Below are positions 7,546 through 16,202 of a stretch of DNA of 32,060 bases, in pieces. How positions within the stretch are numbered: the first letter of the stretch is position 1; each line of letters begins with the position of its first letter. The position numbers and the translations under genes were made by a program. The stretch lies in contig JAFTCC010000011.1 of the NCBI GenBank assembly GCA_017454915.1, positions 1-32,060 on the forward strand. Direction: 5' to 3'. The stretch comes from Paludibacteraceae bacterium (GTDB lineage Bacteria > Bacteroidota > Bacteroidia > Bacteroidales > Paludibacteraceae). Under the pieces are notes generated by a model, which saw nothing but the letters and a program-made list of their open reading frames with translations, ran no database searches and was not told the DNA's origin.

Positions 7546-8310
7546 CTACTCTTCAATTTCCAGTAGCACAGGGCAATGGTCCGAATGCACTACCTTGTCG
7601 AGTATGTCACCGGCCACAAGTTTCCCGCGCAACGTATCTGATGTCCATAGGTAGTCTATTCGCCAGCCTGCATTTCTGAACCTTGCACCTCCTCGGTAAC
7701 TCCACCATGAATAGCGGTCCTTGTCTGCACAAAACACGCGAAAAGTGTCAATCATGCCAGTGCTTTCAAACAAATCCATCCATTCGCGCTCTTCGGGCAA
7801 AAAGCCTGATACACCTATCTGACGTTCAGGGTGGTTGATGTCTATGGGTTTATGGCAGATATTGAAATCGCCGCAAATGACAACGTTAGGACGCTCCTTA
7901 CGCAGCTGGCTGACGTATGGAAGAAAATGTGTAAGAAAGTCCATTTTGAACTCTTGGCGCTCATCGCCTGATGAGCCTGACGGAACATATACGCTGACAA
8001 CTGTGAGGTCACCAAAATCGCAACGCAGTACCCTGCCTTCACTGTCAAAACGCTCTATGCCTATACCCTCAAAAACAGCATCAGGTTGCCGCAAACTCAG
8101 CACCGCCACACCGCTGTAACCTTTTTTCTGCGCACTATTGAGATTGACGTGATAACCAAGTTCTGTGAAAGGCTCAAGGTCAACCTGATCCGGCTGCGCT
8201 TTGGTCTCTTGAACGCAGAACACATCAGGACGCTCGTCACCAAGCCATGCGTTAAGACCTTTGGAAAGTGCCGCACGGATGCCGTTAACGTTATACGAAA
8301 TAATTTTCAT
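7546..8310 (-). CDS. xth: Exodeoxyribonuclease III
   Basis: A 254-residue EEP-fold nuclease with the ExoIII/AP endonuclease signature throughout. It opens MKIISYNVNGIRAALSKGL (Asn7), has the metal ligand Glu35 in CVQETKAQ, the SGVAVLS strand, VICGDFNICHKPIDI (Asp and Asn of the active site), GWRIDYLWTS, and ends SDHCPVLLEIE with the catalytic His. It acts as a 3'-5' exonuclease and AP endonuclease in base excision repair. The TAG stop abuts the 9-bp tandem repeat tract leading to psuK. It is probably the first gene of the xth-psuK-psuG-dcp run, though no consensus promoter was found upstream. Confidence 0.93.
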   Translation of the reverse strand: MKIISYNVNGIRAALSKGLNAWLGDERPDVFCVQETKAQPDQVDLEPFTELGYHVNLNSAQKKGYSGVAVLSLRQPDAVFEGIGIERFDSEGRVLRCDFGDLTVVSVYVPSGSSGDERQEFKMDFLTHFLPYVSQLRKERPNVVICGDFNICHKPIDINHPERQIGVSGFLPEEREWMDLFESTGMIDTFRVFCADKDRYSWWSYRGGARFRNAGWRIDYLWTSDTLRGKLVAGDILDKVVHSDHCPVLLEIEE

Positions 8311-8522
8311 TGTCTATTTATTTGTCATTTAACCCAAACAGTTCATTAGTATTTGAATTTTGAGTCTTATTACTTTGAGCAGAATTTTGACTTTGAACAA
8401 GCCCTCTAATCAACATTCATCACAACAATTCGGTTGTGGCCTAAAGAGGCAAATTGGCGACTAATAAACGAAACATCCGAAGCGCTCGGAAAATTTGTCC
8501 GAACACCCCGGATATTCCGAAT

Positions 8523-8547
8523 GGTTGTTATAATATGATTAACAACC
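8523..8547 (-). terminator. Hairpin after the M6 protease gene
   Basis: An 8-bp perfect stem (8523-8530 with 8540-8547) with a 9-base loop, directly past the minus-strand stop at 8550. There is no T-tract beyond it on the minus side. Confidence 0.45.
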
Positions 8548-8549
8548 GA

Positions 8550-10730
8550 TTATCTTACGATAACCTTCATCGCTGTTTTTCCGCTGCGGACGATGTAAAG
8601 ACCATTGCTAAGCGCAACGAACCGGTTACCTTGTCCTGAATAGAGCGTCTGACCTTGTGCACTGAAAACAGCCACATTGTCCATGTCCCCAAGTTGCAGG
8701 CCATTAGGCACTACGCGCACGTCAAGCGTGGCTTGGGTCTGCTGCAAAGAGGTAATCGGGCCTTGATCAAGCGAGCATGCTTGGAAACGTTCGAGATAGA
8801 AACGTTTTTTCTTGCCAGTGTTGGTGAATGTAACTTTGGTTGACTCTGTCGCATTGAGGATTGTGAACGAGCTTTCGCCACCTTCCACAAGTTCAAGGTC
8901 ATCACTCATCTCGCCACCGCCTTCAACGCTAACTGAAACACCGGCATTGTTGTCATGGTTGCTGAACTGGAATTTCACCTGCATCTTCTTACACTCTATA
9001 CCCAGTGCCGGAGATGTGATGTAGCCGACAGCGTTGCTCGTTCCGACGCGTATGCCTATGTGATCCTGAACAGCAAATAGTCTTTCGCCTGTCCAGCCTG
9101 GGAGGTCACAAGCTGCATCCAACTTTTCTGTGATGTTTGAGCCGGTTGATGATGTGGCAAGTTCTGACACATTGTCGAAGTTATCAGTCACACAGCCATC
9201 AGGGTCTTCGGACGGATCAACGGGCGTCGGATCGTCAGACGTGTCTGTCGCTCCACCCATAAATTTGAAAGCTACGCGCCCGTCAGACAGTTGGGTGATT
9301 TCTGTGATGGGGTATTTGGTGTAAGGGGAGTATTTGGTAGCACCGGTGGGGAACAGGTCCGAAGCGTATGACTCACCGGTCTTGTTGGATTTGGCCTCAA
9401 TAATGTCTACACCCATGCTGTTAACATTGTCATTAGGAATATTGTCTTCCCAGTTAGATGCGTTATAAGTAACTTTGGTAATCATCATGCCGGCACCGGG
9501 CAGTTCCTTGTCCCATTTAACTTTCTGCCGGTTCTCAAGCAAGAAATAAGCCTGCGAAGCATGAACTGCTTTAAGTGTGCCATCAGACGAAACCATATAA
9601 GCTTCGTTGGCGCTCATGATGTGCGACAGGGTGTCGTTCGACGCCTTGTTGAGCACTTCGGGGGTCATCCATTTCATAAAGTAGCGTTCGTAAGCGGAAT
9701 AGGTTGGAGGTATGCAGCCGTCACCATTGTAAGGACCGTAGTCCATGACATCCCAAAACTTCAAAGTCTGTTCATTATTGCTCAGTGTTGCATAGAAGTC
9801 AGGCAAACCAAGAGCGTGGCTGAATTCGTGGCAGAAAGTGCCTATGCCGCTCATTCTGTTGCCCAGTCCATCGCCTTCGTATCCGCGGAGTTCTGAAAAC
9901 ACAAAGTAGGAGTCAATCATTGTGTTGCCGAAAGTGCGCTCTGCATCACTCACGCCTGACTGTTCATCCGAGAGCTCCCACTGGTGAGGCCACATAAGTT
10001 CAGGGTGATTAGCGACAAATTCACCGGTCCAATAGTCATAATCGCCATCATCTTCTGCTTCGCTATATCCCGCATACCAAACAGCGAAAAAGTCCACAGC
10101 GCCATCGCCGTCGCTGTCATATTCACCAAGGTCAACACCTTGGTTATGAACCCATTCCGCAGCTTCCAATATCATGGCCTGGGGATTCTGGTCATCGCCG
10201 CTGTATGAGTTGCCGCCATAGTACTTCATGTTATTTGCAAGTGTCATAGGACCATAAACTCCGAAATCGGGGTTATAGGCTCCGTTTGACGCGTCTTGGA
10301 AATACTCGCGCACACTGCCTATGTTGCCGTTTTTGTTGTAGCCGACTTTGTTGAGCTGGTCAGCGGCATTCTGAATATTGGCGTTTGTCCACGCTTTATC
10401 CTTGTAGTCAACGAGCACGACGAGCACTTTGGGCAATGCTTTAGGAGTGCCTATCGTTTTGCGGCGCTGAGCGCGTGGGCTGCGCGCCAAAGCCTGTGCA
10501 CGGCGATGTGCAACAGTTTCGTCAGATATACGGCAGGTGCCGTCAGCATTGAAGTTTACTAATTTGCCGTCTTTGTTGACCCACCACGAGCCAAACTCAT
10601 CGCCCACGCGGGTGATTGTGGCGGTTTCTCCGTTTTCCATGGTTACTTCGCGAGTAAATCGCTTGGCAGGGACTGCCCAAATGGTTAGTGAAAGTGCTGC
10701 AAACAACGCAGCTGAAATTAAACGTTTCAT
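8550..10730 (-). CDS. Secreted M6 family metalloprotease with type IX-like C-terminal tail
   Basis: A 726-residue protein. A signal peptide (MKRLISAALFAALSLTIWAV) precedes a propeptide-like stretch containing GSWWVNKDGKLVNFN. The peptidase domain starts near residue 100 (LPKVLVVLVDYKDKAW) and holds the zinc motif HEFSHALGLPD at 301-311, the M6 (immune inhibitor A) form HExxHxxGxPD. A Pro/Asp-rich linker near 510 leads to a beta-rich domain. The last 60 residues (NVAVFSAQGQTLYSG, then GLYIVRSGKTAMKVIV) look like a type IX secretion sorting domain. It is therefore likely exported to the surface or medium. It is on the same strand as the MlaF-like gene but separated by 82 bp. Confidence 0.85.
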   Translation of the reverse strand: MKRLISAALFAALSLTIWAVPAKRFTREVTMENGETATITRVGDEFGSWWVNKDGKLVNFNADGTCRISDETVAHRRAQALARSPRAQRRKTIGTPKALPKVLVVLVDYKDKAWTNANIQNAADQLNKVGYNKNGNIGSVREYFQDASNGAYNPDFGVYGPMTLANNMKYYGGNSYSGDDQNPQAMILEAAEWVHNQGVDLGEYDSDGDGAVDFFAVWYAGYSEAEDDGDYDYWTGEFVANHPELMWPHQWELSDEQSGVSDAERTFGNTMIDSYFVFSELRGYEGDGLGNRMSGIGTFCHEFSHALGLPDFYATLSNNEQTLKFWDVMDYGPYNGDGCIPPTYSAYERYFMKWMTPEVLNKASNDTLSHIMSANEAYMVSSDGTLKAVHASQAYFLLENRQKVKWDKELPGAGMMITKVTYNASNWEDNIPNDNVNSMGVDIIEAKSNKTGESYASDLFPTGATKYSPYTKYPITEITQLSDGRVAFKFMGGATDTSDDPTPVDPSEDPDGCVTDNFDNVSELATSSTGSNITEKLDAACDLPGWTGERLFAVQDHIGIRVGTSNAVGYITSPALGIECKKMQVKFQFSNHDNNAGVSVSVEGGGEMSDDLELVEGGESSFTILNATESTKVTFTNTGKKKRFYLERFQACSLDQGPITSLQQTQATLDVRVVPNGLQLGDMDNVAVFSAQGQTLYSGQGNRFVALSNGLYIVRSGKTAMKVIVR

Positions 10731-10812
10731 TAAGATTTTTGTTTTGTTTGTTAGGTTATGAATTAGGGTTAATAACTATTTCATTATTCTGGTTATACGT
10801 TTTTTGCCAAAT

Positions 10813-11598
10813 TCAGCTTGCTTTAACTTCGCTGTTGCCATGCGTCATCGCCTGTTTGACTTTCTTGTAGAGGTTAGATGCAAATACGAGATTGTTAAGA
10901 GCATCACAATCGGCTGTGAAGATAGTTTCTTTGCTGCCTTCCCAGCCCTTATAACCCTTGTCGATGAACAATATGTGGTCCCCGATTTCCATTATGGAGT
11001 TCATGTCGTGGCTGTTGACGATAGTAACGATTTTGAACTCCGCCGTAATCTCGTGGATTAGTCTGTCGATGATGAGCGACGTTTCGGGGTCAAGACCCGA
11101 GTTAGGCTCGTCGCAAAAGAGATATTTGGGGTTCAACGCTATAGCCCTTGCTATAGCCACGCGTTTCTGCATTCCGCCACTTATCTCACTCGGCGCAAGG
11201 TTAAATGCCCTCTCCGCCAAATCAACACGCTGCAGACAAAATCGCGCACGCTCCTCCATCTCCTTCACCGTCTTTGACGAAAACATCTCAAGGGGGTACA
11301 TCACGTTTTCAAGCACCGACATTGAGTCAAAAAGCGCCGACCCTTGGAAAAGCATGCCTACCTCACGACGGAGCATCCTGATTTCGTCAAGCGACATGTC
11401 GGGCAAATTGCGGCCGTCGTATTCTATGCGACCCTCATCTATGCGGTGCAACCCTATAACGCTTTTCATCAGCACTGTCTTGCCCGAGCCGCTACGGCCG
11501 ATTATCATGTTCGTCTCACCCTCACGAAAATCAACGTCGATGTTATGCAACACCGTCGTTCCGTCAAAACTTTTTGTCAAATTGCGAACAGAAATCAT
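10813..11598 (-). CDS. mlaF: MlaF-type ABC transporter ATP-binding protein
   Basis: A 261-residue ABC ATPase. Walker A GRSGSGKT is at 34-41, the Q-loop is in MLFQGSALFDSMSVLENV, the signature is SGGMQKRVAIARA, Walker B is YLFCDEPNSGLDP, and the switch His is in NSHD. The GSALFDS-SV-ENV stretch is typical of the MlaF/Ttg2A branch, which works with an MlaE permease and MCE protein to move phospholipids between inner and outer membranes. Neither an MlaE nor an MCE gene is present beside it, which is unusual for the family. It has its own promoter at 11642-11672. Confidence 0.82.
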   Translation of the reverse strand: MISVRNLTKSFDGTTVLHNIDVDFREGETNMIIGRSGSGKTVLMKSVIGLHRIDEGRIEYDGRNLPDMSLDEIRMLRREVGMLFQGSALFDSMSVLENVMYPLEMFSSKTVKEMEERARFCLQRVDLAERAFNLAPSEISGGMQKRVAIARAIALNPKYLFCDEPNSGLDPETSLIIDRLIHEITAEFKIVTIVNSHDMNSIMEIGDHILFIDKGYKGWEGSKETIFTADCDALNNLVFASNLYKKVKQAMTHGNSEVKAS

Positions 11599-11641
11599 TA
11601 CTCAAAAATCATAATTATGACGCATTTGCGGCACGTCTTTG

Positions 11642-11672
11642 CAAAGGTAGCAATAATTTCCCGAATAAAAAA
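11642..11672 (-). promoter_or_regulatory. Promoter for the MlaF-like gene
   Basis: On the minus strand, TACCTTTG (11649-11642) followed by C is a full -7 match. The -33 box 19 bases upstream is TTTT, not TTTG. The start codon is 43 bases downstream. Confidence 0.6.
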
Positions 11673-11840
11673 ACCGCCACTTTGCCAACGCTCCTTAATG
11701 CTAAAAAATTGGCCCATTTTGCGATATAACACACTCACACCAACACACACCTAATCAACTCCAAGCCAAAACCCAACACAACCATTTTTGCAAACAATCA
11801 AACTTTTCTATCGTTTAAACAAATTTTCGGCAAAAAACAC

Positions 11841-11848
11841 TAACTTTG
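11841..11848 (+). promoter_or_regulatory. -7 element for the HD-domain gene
   Basis: TAACTTTG followed by C fits TAnnTTTG, 78 bases before the ATG at 11927. No clear TTTG lies at the -33 distance. The 328-bp divergent space 11599-11926 holds this element and the mlaF promoter; nothing else was recognised there. Confidence 0.5.
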
Positions 11849-11926
11849 CAGTGAATAAGGCACACACAGGTTTGCTTCAAAAATAGAATATAAAACGGAT
11901 AAAAGGACATATAAATCGTACACACT

Positions 11927-12526
11927 ATGAACCATAAAGATGATTTTATCAAACTACTGCGTTCAACAAATCGGGCTGGCATAGACAATGTGATTAACTG
12001 GCTTGAGCTGTCAGGTTTCTTCACCGCCCCTGCGTCAACAGTATTCCACGGCAACACTGAAGGCGGACTTCTTGAGCACTCCTATCAAGTCGCGCTGGTG
12101 GCTAACGACTTGCGCGAGGCATTCATAAAGCGTAAACCCGAGCTGGAAAACCGAATAACACGGGAAAGCGTCATTATCACCGCTTTGCTGCACGACGTGT
12201 GCAAGGCTGACATATATGTTAAAGAAACCAAATACCGCAAAAACGAACACGGCGGATGGGACACTTACGACGCTTATAGCGCCGACTATAGCAAGACCGA
12301 CATTCCTCTTGGGCACGGCGAGAAATCTGTGATACGCCTGCTGCGTTTAGGGCTGGAAATGACAGAGGACGAGATGATGGCGATACGCTGGCACATGGGA
12401 GCATGGAACATGCCGATGCAAGACTGGGAGGCAAAAAGCAACCTAAACGCCGCGCGCGACAAGAGCCCGCTGGTTTCCATATTACTTGCGGCGGATGACC
12501 TAACATCACACGTCATAGGAGTATAG
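11927..12526 (+). CDS. Small HD-domain phosphohydrolase
   Basis: A 199-residue protein with the metal-binding pattern of the HD superfamily: His51 in GGLLEHSYQVA, His89-Asp90 in ALLHDVCKAD, a further His in LGHGEKSV, and RWHMGAWN near residue 155. It has no partner domain, membrane segment or signal peptide, so it is a free cytoplasmic hydrolase. The substrate, perhaps a nucleotide or phosphoester, cannot be told. Similar stand-alone proteins are common in Bacteroidota and phages. It is flanked by divergent mlaF and a terminator, so it is monocistronic. Confidence 0.75.
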   Translation: MNHKDDFIKLLRSTNRAGIDNVINWLELSGFFTAPASTVFHGNTEGGLLEHSYQVALVANDLREAFIKRKPELENRITRESVIITALLHDVCKADIYVKETKYRKNEHGGWDTYDAYSADYSKTDIPLGHGEKSVIRLLRLGLEMTEDEMMAIRWHMGAWNMPMQDWEAKSNLNAARDKSPLVSILLAADDLTSHVIGV

Positions 12527-12570
12527 CCGCAACATTGACTTATTCGGAATTTAATTGGGCAACAACAAAG

Positions 12571-12594
12571 GCCTCTGCCACAGCGGAGGCTTTT
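12571..12594 (+). terminator. Terminator between the convergent HD and araC genes
   Basis: GCCTCTGC-CACA-GCGGAGGC forms an 8-bp stem with one T-G wobble, followed by TTTT. It lies 44 bp past the HD gene stop. It may also stop the convergent AraC-type gene. Confidence 0.75.
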
Positions 12595-12667
12595 GCTGAT
12601 TAAAAGGAAAAATAAAAAACGACTTTCGCATCACGAGCACTGCAGCCGAATGGGAATTATGCTGCAG

Positions 12668-13570
12668 TTACACTGTGTGGCTACGGACGTACTCGCTTGG
12701 GGTGATGCCTGTCAAGTTCTTAAACATACGGGTGAAGTGGTGAGGATAGTCAAAACCTAACATGTATGCCGTTTTACTTATGGAGTGACCGCTCATCAGG
12801 AGATTTTTTGCCTGTCTGATAATATATGACTGGATATACGCTTTAGCAGATATGCCTGTAACCTGCTTAACCAAATCGCCGAAATAGCCGGCGGAATACG
12901 CCATCTCAGACGCGCACCACGCAACCGAGGGTAAACCTTTGCGGGTTTGCGTGCCCTCATAATAATACTTGTCTAATAATGCATGGAAACGTTTGAGCAA
13001 ATCGGGTTCTGACGCCACACTCTCGGCGCTCTGACGATGATACGCGCGCTGGCAATACTCCAATACCAAACGCAGATATGCAACGATAATGCTTCGCAAA
13101 TACGTGCTGTCATTATGAGTGCGCAATTCATTTTGCAAACACGTTAGTAGCGTCTCTATCGCCTGCCATTCGTCGGGCTCAAGATGAAGCGGACCTGTAT
13201 AGAAATATGAGAAAAAATTGTACTCCGCAATATGCGCCTCGATGTCCGTCTTGCTAATCAACTCCGGCGACCACAACACCGCCCACCCACGCAACTGGAG
13301 CTGTTCTCCGTCATCCTCTTTACCGCCTATTTGCCCCGGCGCAACAGCAATAACAGAACCGTCACCAATTTGCACAGGTTTTATGCCGTATGACAAATCC
13401 TGCGGAAACTCGCGCTGGATAAACAAACCATATACCCCATAATTATTAAGGCTGCTCCTCACGCCTGCCAACTCGTCAAAATGTATCACGGCTATTAGAG
13501 GGTGAAGCACCTGCGAACGTAAATGACGGGCATAAATATTAGGCTCACGGACATCCAATATCTGTTTCAT
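12668..13570 (-). CDS. AraC family transcriptional regulator
   Basis: A 300-residue regulator. The C-terminal 100 residues carry the two AraC helix-turn-helix motifs: KGLPSVAWCASEMAYSAGYF for the first, and SISKTAYMLGFDYPHHFTR followed by FKNLTGITPSEYVRS for the second, which matches the AraC signature. The N-terminal two thirds fit a cupin-like sensor domain, including GDGSVIAVAPGQIGG. It diverges from the flavodoxin-fusion gene at 13731 with 160 bp between, so it probably controls that gene and the hydrolase after it. A strong promoter ends only four bases before its ATG, so the mRNA may be leaderless. Confidence 0.85.
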   Translation of the reverse strand: MKQILDVREPNIYARHLRSQVLHPLIAVIHFDELAGVRSSLNNYGVYGLFIQREFPQDLSYGIKPVQIGDGSVIAVAPGQIGGKEDDGEQLQLRGWAVLWSPELISKTDIEAHIAEYNFFSYFYTGPLHLEPDEWQAIETLLTCLQNELRTHNDSTYLRSIIVAYLRLVLEYCQRAYHRQSAESVASEPDLLKRFHALLDKYYYEGTQTRKGLPSVAWCASEMAYSAGYFGDLVKQVTGISAKAYIQSYIIRQAKNLLMSGHSISKTAYMLGFDYPHHFTRMFKNLTGITPSEYVRSHTV

Positions 13571-13574
13571 GACG

Positions 13575-13604
13575 CAAAGATACTAAAAAATCCAAATATG
13601 CAAA
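13575..13604 (-). promoter_or_regulatory. Promoter abutting the araC-type start codon
   Basis: On the minus strand, TTTG (13604-13601), 18 bases, then TATCTTTG (13582-13575), followed by CGTC and ATG at 13570. Transcription should begin at or within a few bases of the start codon. Confidence 0.6.
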
Positions 13605-13696
13605 AATGGCAACTATAATCAGCGATTATCACCTTTAACATGCAATTATGGTATATTTTCGGCTAATTTCGGTTATTTTATTTGGAAGAAAAAAGG

Positions 13697-13704
13697 TAAT
13701 TTTG
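13697..13704 (+). promoter_or_regulatory. -7 element for the flavodoxin-fusion gene
   Basis: TAATTTTG followed by CAACG fits TAnnTTTGC, 26 bases before the ATG at 13731. The -33 position has only an AT-rich stretch, which would suit a promoter needing an activator such as the divergent AraC protein. Confidence 0.6.
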
Positions 13705-13730
13705 CAACGTAAAAAAAAAATCACCACATC

Positions 13731-14792
13731 ATGAAACGTTTTCTAACTCTTATCATCACCATGCTTGCTATCATTGGCACAGCGTCAGCCAAAACTCTTG
13801 TGGTTTACTATAGTTACACAGGTGACTGCCAAAGCATAGCAGATGAACTTACTCGGCATATATCAGCTGACGTAGTAGAGATAGAGCCTGCAGAAAAAGG
13901 GCTCAAGTATGACGCCAACGGCTATGCCCTCGGCACACAACTGCTCAACGCCATCAATGACAACCCAAACTCTGCCGCATCATATCCTGCAATCGACCCT
14001 GTCAGCGTGTCGGTCGCTGATTACTCAACCATCATCGTCGTTACCCCACTGTGGTGGAGCCAGATGGCGGCTATCACACAAAGTTTTCTCTTCCAAGTCA
14101 GCGAACAGATGCAAGGCAAGCAAGTAGGGCTTATTGTCTCGTCCGCATCAAGTGGCATTAACAGGGTTGTGGCAGACTTCAAACGCCTTGTGCCAAACGC
14201 CAATTATTGCAGCGAAAATCTCTGGATAAATAATTCTAACCGCTCTAACATGGCGACACTCATTGCAGACTGGGTTGAAGCTTGCGGTCTCAACAAAGCC
14301 GAGGAAAACTCCACGTCCATCAATGTTATCGTAGGCGGACAAACATTTGCCGCCACACTTGCCAACGATGCTACCGGTCAAGCTTTTGCCGAACTGCTGC
14401 CGATCACACTACAGATGAACGAACTTAACGGTAACGAGAAATATCATTATATTGGTTCCTCACTGCCTACCAACAGCTACAAGCCGGGCACAATCCACAC
14501 CGGCGACATTATGCTGTACGAAGACAATTGTGTAGTACTGTTCTACAAAACGTTTAGCAGCAACTATTCCTATACCCGCATCGGCTCTATCAACAACCCC
14601 AATGGCTTTGCGGCAGCAGTCGGCTCCGGCAACGTGCAGGTGCGTTTCGAAACAGCACAATCTACAGGGATTTCCTCCCCTACAATTCAAGCCCAAACAG
14701 GAACCAAAATACTCCACAACGGAAACATATACATCCTGCGGGACGGACAAACCTATACCATCACCGGCGCAAAAACAGACAACATCAGATAA
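13731..14792 (+). CDS. Secreted flavodoxin / cyclophilin-like fusion protein
   Basis: A 353-residue protein. Residues 1-20 are a signal peptide ending GTASA. From 21 on, KTLVVYYSYTGDCQSIADEL is a flavodoxin FMN-phosphate loop. IIVVTPLWWSQMAAITQSFL (around residue 100) and KQVGLIVSSASSG complete a flavodoxin domain to about 188. From about 197, INVIVGGQTFAATLANDATG followed by AFAELLP, then NSYKPGTIHTGDIMLYED, match the cyclophilin-like (Cyclophil_like2) fold. The tail GNIYILRDGQTYTITGA resembles C-terminal segments of other secreted Bacteroidota proteins. The cofactor role outside the cytoplasm is unknown. It is followed after 53 bp by a lipoprotein hydrolase and divergent from an AraC regulator. 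Confidence 0.8.
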   Translation: MKRFLTLIITMLAIIGTASAKTLVVYYSYTGDCQSIADELTRHISADVVEIEPAEKGLKYDANGYALGTQLLNAINDNPNSAASYPAIDPVSVSVADYSTIIVVTPLWWSQMAAITQSFLFQVSEQMQGKQVGLIVSSASSGINRVVADFKRLVPNANYCSENLWINNSNRSNMATLIADWVEACGLNKAEENSTSINVIVGGQTFAATLANDATGQAFAELLPITLQMNELNGNEKYHYIGSSLPTNSYKPGTIHTGDIMLYEDNCVVLFYKTFSSNYSYTRIGSINNPNGFAAAVGSGNVQVRFETAQSTGISSPTIQAQTGTKILHNGNIYILRDGQTYTITGAKTDNIR

Positions 14793-14845
14793 CCGGACAC
14801 GAGTCACAGTGCGTTTCATCAAACACATGGCGCGCGCAAAAAAAT

Positions 14846-15913
14846 ATGAAAAGAATAATAACCCTCGCATTGTCGGCGTTGATATTAGCCGCATGCGCTA
14901 AACAAGAACAAACTATGCAACTAACTCAAGAGTGGGACAAAGTGTTCCCTAAATCAGACAAAGTGGAGCATCGGAAAGTAACTTTCCACAACCGTTTCGG
15001 CATCACGCTTGCAGCAGACCTTTACACCCCAAAGGGACAACACGCTAAATTGCCGGCGATAGCCGTTTCGGGACCTTTCGGGGCAGTCAAGGAGCAGTCG
15101 AGCGGACTCTATGCCCAGCACATGGCAGAGCTCGGGTTCATAGCCATCGCCTTTGACCCGTCATTCACGGGCGAGAGTAGCGGTGAACCAAGGCGTATGG
15201 CTTCACCCGACCTTAACACCGAAGATTTCCTCGCCGCCGTGGACTACTTAAGCACAATGCCCGAAGCGGACGCTGACCGCATTGGCATCATTGGCATCTG
15301 CGGCTGGGGCGGCATGGCGGTCAATGCCGCAGCATTGGACCCGCGCATCAAAGCGACCGTAGCGGTTACGATGTACGACATGAGCAAGGTTACACGCGAG
15401 GGCTATTTCGCATCGGAGGACTCTCCTGAACAGCGCAACGCAAAACGCGCCGATATGGCTCTGCAACGTACCAAAGATTATAAAAACGGAGACTATCTGC
15501 GAGCAGGAGGAGTCGTTGACCCGCTACCCGAAGATGCCCCGCAATTCGTCAAAGATTATCACGCTTACTACAAATGCCCGCGCGGCTACCACGAAAGAAG
15601 CGGCAACTCAACCGACGGCTGGAATGTCATCGGATGTCAGTCGTTCCTCAACATGCCATTGCTGTCTTATGCCAACGAAATCCAAAATCCGGTACTCCTC
15701 ATTCACGGCGAAAAAGCCCACAGCCGTTATTTCAGCGAATATGCGTTTGAAAAAATGACCGGAGAACATGTGGTTGGTGAAAGCGCAAAAGCAGGCAACA
15801 AAGAACTGCTTATCATTCCTGGCGCAAGCCATGTGGACCTTTATGACGATGAAGCAGGTGCCATCCCTTACGACAAGATTACAGCATTCTTCAACAACGC
15901 CTTCAAGCAATAA
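14846..15913 (+). CDS. Lipoprotein alpha/beta hydrolase (dienelactone/YcjY-like)
   Basis: A 355-residue protein with a lipoprotein signal and lipobox ILAAC (Cys17). The hydrolase core begins at GITLAADLYTPKGQHAKLP. The oxyanion region is IAVSGPFGAVKEQ, and the second half has NPVLLIHGEKAHSR and IIPGASHVDLYD, which carries the probable catalytic His. The nucleophile elbow reads GIIGICGWGGMA (Cys152), with no Ser where a GxSxG elbow would put it. Either Cys152 acts as nucleophile, as in dienelactone hydrolase, or the site is altered. It sits in the AraC-controlled pair with the flavodoxin fusion. The substrate is unknown. Confidence 0.8.
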   Translation: MKRIITLALSALILAACAKQEQTMQLTQEWDKVFPKSDKVEHRKVTFHNRFGITLAADLYTPKGQHAKLPAIAVSGPFGAVKEQSSGLYAQHMAELGFIAIAFDPSFTGESSGEPRRMASPDLNTEDFLAAVDYLSTMPEADADRIGIIGICGWGGMAVNAAALDPRIKATVAVTMYDMSKVTREGYFASEDSPEQRNAKRADMALQRTKDYKNGDYLRAGGVVDPLPEDAPQFVKDYHAYYKCPRGYHERSGNSTDGWNVIGCQSFLNMPLLSYANEIQNPVLLIHGEKAHSRYFSEYAFEKMTGEHVVGESAKAGNKELLIIPGASHVDLYDDEAGAIPYDKITAFFNNAFKQ

Positions 15914-16084
15914 GTCGCCAGACCATGCCACATGTCGGATAGCCACAAACTTGGTCATTATACCCGCCAAACTCCATCGCTCAAAAGACCACTATCCGCC
16001 CCAAACAATATAACTCTAAATGTAAATATTGATTTTTTGTGATAAATCTGACCTCTGGCATTCCGGTTCATCCGAAAAAATAAC

Positions 16085-16124
16085 ACACAGAAAAGCCTCC
16101 GCAGTTGCGGAGGCTTTTCTGTGT
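16085..16124 (-). terminator. Long hairpin terminating the tRNA transcript
   Basis: A near-perfect 19-bp inverted repeat (16085-16103 with 16106-16124) built around GCCTCCGC/GCGGAGGC with TTTTC/GAAAA flanks. It begins right at the tRNA-Gln 3' end. It could also stop plus-strand transcripts from 14846-15913. Between 15914 and 16084 no other gene is seen. Confidence 0.75.
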
Positions 16125-16194
16125 TGCTCAACCAGGACTCGAACCCAGACAGACAGAACCAGAATCTGTAGTGCTACCATTACACCATTGAGCA
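16124..16194 (-). tRNA. tRNA-Gln (anticodon CUG)
   Basis: On the minus strand, a 7-bp acceptor TGCTCAA/TTGAGCA, a D-arm with GGTA, an anticodon stem ACAGA/TCTGT enclosing loop TTCTGGT (anticodon CTG), and a T-loop TTCGAGT. It is 71 bases with the discriminator A. CCA is not encoded. It follows tRNA-Lys by 8 bp in one transcript. Confidence 0.9.
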
Positions 16195-16202
16195 AAATTG
16201 TG

